Assembly: GCA_050084985.1 (NCBI GenBank) | Contig: JBITNC010000001.1 | Coordinates: forward strand, 10,354,001 to 10,418,000 | DNA length: 64,000 nt | Direction: 5' to 3' | Source: Nageia nagi | Taxonomy: Eukaryota; Pinophyta | Shown: positions 22,638-34,600 of the stretch, piece after piece | Layout of the letters: each line of letters opens with the position of its first letter | Position numbering within the stretch: position 1 is the stretch's first letter | Notes under the pieces: generated by a model | Told to the model about the DNA's origin: nothing | Seen by the model: only the letters and a program-made list of their open reading frames with translations | Database searches by the model: none | Made by a program: the position numbers and the translations under genes

Positions 22638-25600
22638 GTATGCATGAATATGATAAATATTGTCCACTTCAACTTATACCGTCTAGCTTTGTTCAATATT
22701 TTATATTTTCATTGCGTCAATGTCAGTTATCTTGAGCAATCAAATGCTAGTGTGCAATTGATTCATTACTTGAAATATTTGCAATCAACATAAAAACATA
22801 GGGAGGAAATGTTTCGACTTTTTTTCCTGGAGATATTTTTGGCTGCAACCTATAATTTTTGTAAGAGGTATGATTGATGCTCTTGTATTGTGCTGAAGGT
22901 TTTTGGCTGCCTTGTAAATGGAATGGACTTTCATACCCTGTTTCACAAAATCTATTTATCTATCCTGTCATACTTCCATTAGTTATATCCAAGTGTAACT
23001 AAATAGCTTAGCACATGAAAACTCACTCATAATAGTCCACAATTTACATCAAATATATCAGTAGAAACTAGCAATTTGCTGCAGATAACAATACCATATG
23101 TAGAAATATTACCTCCGATTATCAATTTGTTCTTAGTGCCTGAGCCAATTGATTACAAGATAGCTAATGCTGTTTAATCGGGGCCATTTTAAATGCTCTC
23201 CTTCAGAGATTTTTGTTATCAAGGCTAAACATTTCAGGATAATATGAATATGGTCCAGTTCCATGTAGGTTCCTCTTGTAATAAGTCCTTCAATTTGATG
23301 AGAAGCTCACACCTATTGTTGCCTTAGAGTTCTTTCTCTTTTCAGCAATAATATCTTTGGCTCTAGAACTGTTTGTCAATCTTCATCCAATTTTGGAACC
23401 ATTGTCTAGTATTGCATGTTTTTCCTCAAGAACCTGTTTAGGATAAGAAACATGAAAAAACTGGATGAATTTTAGATTTTGGTGGAAATTTCAACCCATA
23501 AACCATTTGTCCAATCCCTTAAATCACTTTGTTGGGTCCATAGAATCTTGGGTCTAATTTTTGTTTTGTCTTGGATTTGAGTGATACTTGTTTTTAGAGT
23601 TGAAGCGTCAAGAATATTATGTCTTCTTAAAAATTTGTTTTGACCTATGTTGATCCTTTTGTTATTTCATCCTATTTTGTGCTTGACAAAGATAATCCTT
23701 GAGTAACTGTATCACTTCTTTTCTTGTATTGTAAGAAAATTTTCAATTCTTTCATCTTGGATGACCCTAAAAAAGTAATTGATCATTGAATTTTTTTTTA
23801 CCATACGTAGGTTCTAATAGAGTCATTGTGGTAGAGAGATGGTAAGTTGTGTTGTACCACCATTTTGCTAAGGGTAGCCATTTCACCCATTGATATTGTT
23901 TGTCTTGTGTGAAACCTTTGTTGTAAAACTTGAGCCATGTCTCAAGGACTCGGTGAGTTCAGGTCCAAGTCAGCTTGGACAAGGTGAGTTCGAGTCCAAT
24001 AACACGAGACTCGGCCAAATTTTTGTAGTTTGTTTTTGCAAATTTAGAAGTGGTTGGATTCTTCTTCATGGAATAAGTTGCTGTAAAGAGCCAAATACAA
24101 AAAATTCCAAACACTAATGAATAACACACAACAAATCTGAAATCTCTGAATTTTTATTTTATTTTCCTTCACACCACGCCTTTACTACCAAATACAACTG
24201 TAAAACACATTGGAAAACAGCAACAATACAAAGATCTATTAGGAAAATATCTGCAGACAGTAGATCACACCTTCACAAGTTGAGTACTTGTCCTCCAAGT
24301 TGAGATCTGCTCTCTTTTCCCTTCAAGAGGGAACGTCTGACTCCCAAGCTGAATTTAAGGCCTCAAATCTGCAAATAACTGTCCCAAACAGGGATGTCTG
24401 ACTGGAAGGGTAATTTTGTCTTCTCAAAGCTGCAAACAGCAAAATCCTCTTCCCCAGGCTGACGTCTCTGTGATTTGGCCTCCAATGTATTATGAACACT
24501 CTCAACATGCAAGCACAAATCTGCAAAGCCTAGATAGGTCTGCCTCCTGGATGGATAGAAAACCTTAGGATCTGATCCTTCAATGCCTCTATTGGATGAT
24601 CTTCAACAAAAACCCCAATAATCTTTGGCAAAATACCAAAGCTCAAGAGCAAAGCTCCCCAAATCCAAATTCTCCCAACAGGCTGTCCAAATGAACCCTT
24701 ATTTCTCTTTTATGTCAATGCTCAATGGAATATGGACCATCTTTCTTTAAGACATCTTTTTGGAAGAGTAAATTTGGATGGCTGAGATTAAGACATCTTT
24801 CTTTAAGTCATAACCCTAAAGGCTCAATAAGTCTCAACCCTTGATCATCTCAGATCTGGTGGTTGTGATTTAATCTTCAACACACAACGTAAAAGATGTA
24901 TTTGAGCACATGCTAAATTCTAATACTTTAAGTGATTTTATTTTTTAATTTTATTCACTTTATTAAAAATAAACATAACAGTTCCTAAAAATTAAAATAA
25001 AACACTCCTTAAACTAATATTTACAAAATTAAATTAAAATGGGACATTATAGTTGCATGATTTTTCTATAAAAATTTTGGATTAGCTTGGAGGTATTCAA
25101 TCATATCTGAAGAATATTGCAAGAGACCTTTGCTGACATAAAAAAATTAGTGATAAAAATAATTAAAAATGCAATTTATTCTTGACAACCCTGATATCAG
25201 GCGTAATTTTGATCAAAACGTCAGAGAATGCAGGGTCAATTTATTTACCTAAAAATGCCAATTTTTTGGAATGAAAAAGGTGAAAAATAGTCCTGGATAA
25301 CAAACTCAGTAGTGTACACATTTATATTAATAGGAGGAAGAATGTGCCTTTCCTCTTCTTAATTTCTTATTTGTATATTTTTGAATGTTGAGTGTGTGTG
25401 TGTTAGAACTTTAAAAGTTAAGTAATCAACAATATGCATGAGAAAATTTAAATTTTCAATGAAAAATTGCATTTTTTGCTGAGTTGTGTCGTGTTTTTGA
25501 CCAAGTTTGGAGTTTGAGTGAACCTTTCCAAATCCAAGCTGAGTAACATTTAGTTACTATTTCAATTTTACTATTTGTTTGTAGCTGATATGTTGAACTC

Positions 25601-28600
25601 ATGTTGAGTTGGGTTCCACATAACTCAAAAAGATCTTTTCAAAAATTGCTTTTGAAGACCTTTATCAGATATAACATGCTTAGGCATCTTGTGCAATCTG
25701 AGAATCTCATCAAGGAAACCTTTGCCACTTTACTAGCTGTAAATGGGTGTTGTAGTGCACATAAATGCACATATTTAAGTCTACTCACCACTACAAAAAT
25801 ACCATTTCCCCTTATAATTTAGATAAACCTTCAATAAAGTCCATGGATGTATTCATTGTGGTTTTATAGTTTCTCCTTTATTCCTTTGATTTATCTCACA
25901 TTCTTCTACGAGCATCTTAATATCTCCTTTTATTCCTTTACAAAAGAATGATTACATCACCCTTTTTTATGTTTTGAGAAATCTCAAGTGCCCCATTAAT
26001 GGTGAAACATGCAATTCTTATAATATTATTTCTTTCATCATTGATGTAATCTCGAGTGCCCCATTAATGGTGAAACATCCCCTTCATTGCATTTTCATTC
26101 GAGGGGTCATTTTGGTTAGTTTTCAAAAGGAAAAATGTGTTTTTTCCCTAGGTGCATGCTTTTGTATGTCCCCAAAACGATGCGACTAAGGCCATAAACG
26201 TTCCCATACTTAGAAAATTTGTCAAAATTGTGAAGAAAAAGAGGGACATCCTTTTGCATGTTCCCTAAATGATGTGCTAAGGCTAGAGTGGAGGCTCAAT
26301 ACTTAGTCATTTTTTGAACAAATTGTAAAAGAGCCTGAGCGCATGTTTTGAGGGACATGCTTTTGCATGTCCCCTAAACGGTGCGCCTAGCTTCAAGGTG
26401 TGATAATCGGCTAAGTGTTGGACCTAGTCGTTGACAAGTGTGATCACATGCATTCATCCTTCATTTGCACCAATCATATAGTGACACTTGTCCAGCCCCG
26501 AGAAGGCTATAAAAGGAAGGTCAGCCTCAATATTCAGTTTGGATAGCCAAATTGGGAGCCCTGTGCCGAGTAAACTGGTGGAAGCATGCCCCCTAAAATG
26601 TGCGCCTTGTTATGGATTGGATTTTTCGAAGTCATTTTCATTATTTTTAGAATTCATTACATCGGGATGTGTGCCACAGTCCTACTCGCACCATTTCTAG
26701 TGTGTGCTTAGGCACTCACCCAAATTGGTGTGTCCATTCCTAGACATCCTGGCCTAGGAGCATTTTTGACTAAGTATAAGATTCGGGTAGAAGAGGGCCA
26801 GGCGCATGCTTTTAGGTGCATGCTTTTGCACCCATCTCAAAAGGTGCGACCATGATACATAGCTTTCAAGTATAATAGAAATTGACTAAGTCCTTTTTGT
26901 CCACCAAGGTTGATAGGCACATGTATTCCAGGACATGCTTTTCCACTCATCCAAAACCATGTGCCCATTATTTCGGCTCCACCATTTGACCTTATTATCA
27001 ACCAACTAGAGGGTGACACGTGGCAAGCTTGGAGATTATAAATACTAAGTCACCTCCTTAAGCATTTCACCACTTCATTTCAGTTTGCATTGAGCCCTCC
27101 AATCGCATCCTTTTAGGAACATGCTTGAGCACTCATCAAAATCGATGCGCCAAGGAGGAATAAGGGATCAAAGACATGCCTATGCTACCAATTAGCCATT
27201 TTTGACTAAGGCATCTCATTTTTTTCCTCTTCAGCTGAGCACGAAGGTTTGAGGTGCATGTTTTGCAGCACATGCTTTTTCACACATCCAAATCCATGTG
27301 CTCCAGTGTGAAGTGATGAGTTGACCCTCTTAGTATAAATTGTGGCCCTGAAATTGACTATGTGACCCAGGAACTCAGTTGCATGTTTTCCAAGCAATGA
27401 AAAAGCACACATCCAAATTCGTGCACCCTGGGATCAAGGACCAAAATTTGTTTAAGTGTGAGAAGCCGAAGCATCTAGCTTGGTACTTAGTCATTTCTGG
27501 GGTGTTCCCATCCATTTTTAGTCCTTTTTCTACACTTTTTTTTTTTTTCAGAATTCTAAGATGACTTCTAAATTGAGGCCACCCCCATCCAAGACCAAGA
27601 AAACCTATGGGCAATTGTTTGAGAGACATGCTACTAGAGATTAGATGACAAGGCTCTTGAGGGAGAGCCGAATAGAATTTTAAGAAAGAGAAAGACTAGA
27701 GCTCCTTAAAGCCAAATTCAAGGGGAGATACGTCTTCGTTGGAGACACAAACTGAGGAAATGTTGACCCCATCTAGACTATAGCTTCCACTACCTCCTTC
27801 AGCAAGGAGGATTTATCAGATGAACTCATCCACTCTTGTGGATTGTTCAATGCCACCATGATGCCTTTTGCAGTTCCATTTCCTAACTTATGCTATGAGG
27901 TAGCCAAGCGATGCATATTTGACAAGAGAGTCCTTCTGGACACGAAACATGGACTGCTCCCCGAAGGGATTGAAGCTGCCTTTGGCTGGAAAAGATACGG
28001 GGATGACTACACACTAGCCAATTTAGAGGAGTTCCATGATTCTTCTACCTAGCCTGGGGATTACATCATAACATGGTTGTATGAGGACTACCAGAACATC
28101 CAGGGCCAAAGATTGATCAACGCCTATAGGGAGGAATTCCTACCGACAATGGCTAAGTTGATCACTTTGCTGTCCAAGGTCACGGGTTAGGAGAATGACT
28201 CCAAGTATATGAAAGAGTTCACTAGATTTATTACAGTGATCAGCTCGGGGAGAGCTATCAGATGGAGCAAGGTAATCAGTGATGCCTTGCGCCACCAGCT
28301 GGTTTACTTTGGTTTTCTAGAAGATTTTACATGAACTATCTTGTGTACCTGTTGTTGCACGACAAGCAGATCAAGAGGTTGCAAATGAAAGGTATTTGGG
28401 TTAGAAAGACATTCTAGTGTGGTGGGTTTACCCAAAGCGGTGGTATCACAATAAGTTTCAACATTTCTATGAGAGGAACGACCAGTGGGAGTACTCCATC
28501 TACAAAGACACAAAAGGGGAATCGGTGGTCAAGAGGATTTCTGATGCTGCTATTCAGGCCATTAGTGTACATGCATATTTCTATCTACAGTATGCTGATC

Positions 28601-31600
28601 ATACTTATATTAGAGTCTATGGTTCTGAAGAGCAACCCCTGCACTTGTCCAGTTATGTCAGTGACATACTCATTCTCATGGAATTTGCGAGACAGTTGTT
28701 TTTGAAGGAACGAGTATGGAGAAAAAAGGATGCAACTATTAACTTGCCCATCTCAATTGCTAGTTGTGTTTGCCAGACATGGGTTGAGGCCAATAGTATG
28801 AAGGAGCTGCAACAGTACGTCTTCTTCAAGGAGATGGCAGCTAGGAATTATGATCCTAGAGTTGTGATTTGCTCATTTCTACTGTATGCATTCACGAAAC
28901 TAGTCGTTTATCAGTATAAATCTTAGGGAATATGGAGAAGCATCGAAATGTTCAGAATGAAGAGGAGATAGCAAGGATAGATGCTCTTATGAGAAGAAAT
29001 AAGCTCCCCTCCAAGAAGAAAGGCCACCTCAGAGACCCAAAACCATTAAGGCAAGATCCAAAGAGGTCCGACGAAGGATCAAAACGTCTCCTCCTTCTGC
29101 AAGTGTTGCGCCTCCACAGGGAAGAACGTCCTTGCTTCCTGTTGGGAAGAGATAAGGAGCTTCAAGGGAGCACACCTCAAGCCCTAGCAAACATAGTGTG
29201 GTGATGGTTGACCTGAGAGATGTTGGCTATCGCACTGTCCCCTTGGACATGTTGGAGGAGGCATGTGTCGATGATTCACCCATCGAAGAAATTCCTTCCA
29301 ACCCACTTATCCTCCTGGATGTGGGGAGAAAGTTCCCTTGTTGCAGCCAAGTTCCAGTTCTTTCGAACATTCCACTTCTTTCGATGAAGAAAATGATGAG
29401 GAACCCGACCGTATAGTAGAAGGCTCCGAGGAAGAGACAGAGAGCCAGAGAAGTGATGAGCAGAGCCGCAGTGAAGAGGAAGAAGAAGAAGATGATGATG
29501 ATGCTACTGATGAGCAGTACCCCGAGCAAGACAACGTAGGTACAGGTCTTCTACACCTGATGAAATGGAGATTGAAAATCTCCTTGATGATGATGGGATT
29601 GTGGACATTGGGATCTATGATGATGAGGTCCAAATTGTCAGAGTGAAGTGCGCCAAAGAGGTGGGTGCCACCAAGTCCTCTCCTGCCAACCACAGGAAGA
29701 GGTTGCCCTCGTCTTCCTAGAAACCCTATGTGAAGAGGACTAGCCATGAGAGATCCCCTCAACCATGGAGCAAAGGTATATCAATTGGTGGCAATGGCGG
29801 AGATGAAGAAGATGACGAGGAGACTGAAGAGCAGAAGAAGAAGAGAAAGCAGGACAAAAACTAGGGTAAGGAAGTTGCCCTTGTCCAGACCACTCCTACC
29901 AAAGAGGTCAAGAAGATTAATAGAGGCTGATTGCTGGGAAAAAGGCTTCTTCCCCATCCAACAACCGAACATACAGACCTTGACCTAGATGCCTTCCTTA
30001 GAGCCCTCAACATGAGTACAACTCATGATGAGGAGATGGATTAGGACTTGAGATCTGAGAATGAAGAAGAGGAGCTCTTCGATGGTGAGAAGGTTAGAAG
30101 GGTTGATACATTTGTCTCCACCACCCGGAAAGAGATCTCCATTAGTCATTGCTATTCGAAGGAGAAACATCCTTAGAGGCCTAAGGATTGCGTGATTTAG
30201 ACGTTCAAGATTCCCGTGAAATTGTGACTGATAGCCCGCAAACACATAGTGACCCAAAATGCTGTAGTCATGGAACAAGAAGGCTATGAAGTGAAAAAGG
30301 AGGTGAAGAGGTTGAAGAAGGAACTCATGGCCAACAGGAAGATCATCAAGGAGTTCCAGACTATCAGCAACACTCCTGTCGATCTGAAGAAGCAAGCCTC
30401 GTTCCATGAAGGATGGGAGCTGATGAAGGACCAACTAAAGAGGGAGATGATGGAAACTATCGAGAAGTTGTCTTCTCAAATATACAACCTCCTTGAGGAA
30501 GGTGTTGAAATCCTAGAGCTCAAGTCCCAAATCTCAGCACACATTGAGAAGTTGGATGGTTACCTCCCTAATGTTACCCATTTGCAACAAATTTTTGCTG
30601 ACAAGCCCGAGAAGTTGGTCTATTGCCACGAGTTCATGTATCAACATGACTGGCTGAAGCATGCACTTGAGAAATGCAATGTTGTTTTGAAGGTGAGAAT
30701 CCGTTTGAGGAAGGAAGTTGAGGAGCATATGAGCAGATACTTGTACTAGCTTAGATTCCAGGGGAGGATAACAACATGTGGAAAAAGGAGGCAGTGTTGG
30801 CAGAGGCCTAGAATTTGATCCAGGAGCATCTAGACGTCGATGACCTTAGTTTGTTGAGAGCATTGCATCCCATCGTCCATGAGAGACAAATGGTCATCTG
30901 GAGATATTAGATGCAAGCTACATCTAGGAAGATTGGGGAGTATTTTTGGCAGAACGGTAGCATCGTTAGCATGATCTCCAGGGTAGTGCAGAAAACCGTG
31001 GCATTCTTGGAGGAGACCATTGAGTCGTACAGTCTCACCAACGAGGAGTGGAACTCCGCCTGTATTGGGTCAGAATTGGCCTAGGTTTGATCCACTTGCA
31101 GATTCTTTCTGCGTTAATCTTTCTTTTGTTTAATGCATATTTAATGGTGCTTGTTGTGGTCTTGCTCCCGCCAGATTAGATTTGTCAGACTTATTAATGG
31201 TTCTGACTAGTGTAGGGATGAGGTTTTGCTCCCGTCGGTTCAGAATCTAGATATTTATTGCATATCTGATTTTCTTTTGCATAGGTTAGAGATAGATTAA
31301 ATGCAGTTAGGTTGTGGCATTTATATTTTGTTAGCTTTTAAGTGCCACTTGCATCGTTTTTTGTGAACAATCAGATTTTGTATCGGTATGTGTGTTGCAT
31401 GTGTACGCACCATATCAAATTTGATGCCTTTAGGGCAACACTTTTAGTGGCCTATTTATACCCCATTAGGGCCATTTAGAAGGGGATTTTTGCATTTTTG
31501 GGATGCAAAGAACAAGATTTTGCATATGTGAGAAATTTTGAGACTATTGCACCTGCTGCAATTGAGGATTTTTGCAGTTCTAGATGCATGTAACAAGATA

Positions 31601-34600
31601 TGTTTGATTGTTGCATATGTAAGATTTTGCATTTGTAAGAATTGGAGGATTTTTGCATTTGCAAAGCTGAAGAATATAACATATGTGCCATTTCCGCATA
31701 CTATTGTCTATTTGTGAAGATCTTGCATATATGTGAATTTGCATCTGAAAGATTTCAGCATTCCACTGCATGGAAGTTCGCTGGATAAGGGGTTCTATGC
31801 ATGTTATGATTGCTTATTGTTACATCTCTGCTATACTTTGAATATTATGTTGAGGATACGACAATCAAGTAAGGAATGTTCTTGCTCTTCTTATTGAACA
31901 TCATTATGAATTGATTTCTTTCTGGAATAAGGTTATAAAGTAAATACTATGGAGATTATCATTTGTGGGATCATGCATATTACTCTGGTGTTTGAATAGT
32001 TTCCCTCTTAAAAGTGCATATTGAATATTTGTGGAAGTGGTTTAAACTGTTCATTGCATGGTTTGCACGCAAGTGAATGTATTCTAGGGCATATAGCTTG
32101 TTTCTATGTCATTCGGTTAGATCTGTGTATTCATGCCCTTTATTTACACCCATTCCATTGAGTCTTCCACCAAGACCCTACAGCTTCCTGCTCTTGTCAG
32201 GTAGCGATTTGAGCGCATATTGCTATTTACTGCTCGACTTGATTAGTGAATACACTTTTCTTAATGAATCTGGAGATGACCTGCCGAGACATTGTATCAC
32301 TGGTGATATTTTCATAAGTTCATTATTCATATTCCTGTGCATTTATCCTTGCATTTGTGATCTTTCTTCGCTTTCGTTCACATTTGCAGTCTTTCCTCAT
32401 TGTGGAAAATGAAATTTGATGGTATATTTCCCTTGTATATGTTTAACAACATGCATCTCTGACCACTGTGCCCTAGACCATATTCCATGTGAGCGCTTGG
32501 GGTAACTAGTCCTTTCAGGCGGAAACAAGTAATGTTGTTTCCTCCAAGTCTTGTGCATGTTTTGGGCGAGGAAAGAAAAACATACCAACATAATGGTTGT
32601 TGAATGTTTATATTTTTTGGAAAGAGCATTTGCTCCATGATTTTCTTTTCCTTTTTTATATTGAATCTCTTAGTCACCCCCTTGGTTTGTTCCGAAGTGA
32701 AAGATTTTCCAATAAATATTTAAGGCTGTTATTGTCTATCTTGATTTTAGAGGGTCTTCCTATCAATTAAGGTTTCCACTTTTCAATTACATGCAATATT
32801 GCCAACATCTCTCATATGTTGACTACCCATTTTTTCCCTAAACGTTTCTTACTCCTAAATACTAGAGGATGGCCTTCTTGCATCAGCATTGCATCTATTC
32901 TCATTCTTGAAGCGTGACATTCGTCAACAAATGATTTACTGAATCTAATATTGCTAATACTGGAGTTGAACACATGGCTTCTTTTAGGGTTTTGAATACT
33001 TTAGTGGCTATTTCTGTCCATATAAAGTCATCTTTTTTGTAAGTGTTATAATTTTGCCACAATATCCGACAAACTTTATGTAGTTTTTGGAAGTGGCCAT
33101 TCTTTCATTGTGTTGATCTTCTTGGGATCCACCTTCACATATTCCCTTGTTGCAATATGATGCAAATACTCTACGTCTGCTATTGCAAAATAACATCTAG
33201 ATATTTTAATAACATGTACTTTTTTCGAAATTTGTAGAACTTTTTTCAAGTTGAAAATGTAGTTGAAAATGTTCATTCCAAGTTTTATTGTAAATCGATA
33301 TTCATCAAAATACCAAAACAAATTTCATTAATAACGGCCTTAAATGCACATTGGTTGTCAATTTACTTTCATTGAATTGGGATGGTTTGTACCTTTTTTT
33401 TTCATTTGTTGTGTTGTTCTAACATCATTTTCTGATTTGCGTATGAGTTCAATTATTGTTTATGCTGATGTTAAATTAACTAGTTGAGACAAAGTAAGTT
33501 CCTAGTGCTCATGTGATGGAAAGTTCATGCAAAAGGATTTTCCAAATTAAGCAAAGAAAAACCATCAAGAGAATTGAAAACTGGATAATGTTGCTTGTGA
33601 AATTTTCAAGTATTCAAGCAAGAAGGTGTTGTGTCCGCACAACACATCCTAAAATACAAGATTTTGGGGACCCAATTTTTTGCAAATCTAGCACCCGTTT
33701 TTTGAGCAAGGCAGTGAAGGGAGTCAACTTGGATGACAAAGATTGATCATAATGTTATGAAAGAACTAATACTACTAAAGATGATGCATAAATACTATTC
33801 ACGGGATTCTGCGAGACAATTCAGTGTGCTAGACTATCAATTTTGGAGCTTTCAAAATTCAGAACTCTAGAGAATGGTGTTTCTAAGCGGTGGAACTTCT
33901 TGAAAATGGTCAAGGGATGAAGAGAAGCACTTAATAAGGATATAAGATGAAATTTCATTGTAAATTCAAGGCTTTATAGTATGAGATTGTAGACAATTCA
34001 AAATGAGGCATATTTCGGCTTGGAACTTTGTAAAAAGGATTGAAGATGCTCCATAGAGGACTAAAATCAGTTTTATGGTCTTAGTGGCTTTAAGGAGAGT
34101 TGGATTGTGCCTACAAAGAAAAGTTGAAGCTTTATGCAAAATGTAAAGTTATCTCCCACCTAGGCGCACATTTTCTATCTTTGCCATAGCTAGCATGCAA
34201 AAACATCCATCTTGAGAAGAGAAAACCTTATCTAGGATGCAAACAAATCATTTTGGCATTTTTTCAAAAGTGAAATTTGAAGTCATGGGCATGTGCATAA
34301 TGCAATTTCAAATGTGTTGGCCAAAGGAAAATTTAAAATACCTAATTTGCTACCCTCTTCCACCTAGGCACACATTTTCTAGCTTTACTTATTTTGCCAA
34401 GGAGTGAAAAACCCTATTGCCTAGTGTGAAAAGGGTCCTTTTGATCATTTTTCAAAATCAAAATTTAAAGGCATGAGAGGATGAAGCATCAAAGCACTAT
34501 AACATTGGCCTTGGAAACTTTCAAAAAAGAGCAAAATTGTGCAAAGGGTGCCTAGGCACACATTTTCGAGCTCTACTCCCTTTTGGTGCATTTTCTAAAA

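Larger units (their letters stand above)
26140..27420 (+). repeat. Dispersed array of a palindromic ~40-bp motif
   Basis: A motif of the form [GG]RCATGCTTTTGCAY-CATCCC-AAA-CGRTGCGCC recurs, with substitutions, at about 26151, 26243, 26352, 26583, 26785, 26934, 27117, 27266 and 27400. Spacing is irregular (about 90-230 bases). Several copies are self-complementary around TTTT. The array lies upstream of the long decayed ORF at 27560, in what would be its leader or LTR. Confidence 0.75.

Noticed and set aside
29307-29762. Antisense Ser-rich 151-codon ORF
   Set aside because: It is the reverse shadow of the Glu/Asp-rich tract in the sense retroelement ORF.
29985-30434. Antisense 149-codon ORF
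   Set aside because: Shadow of the Lys/Glu coiled-coil region on the plus strand.
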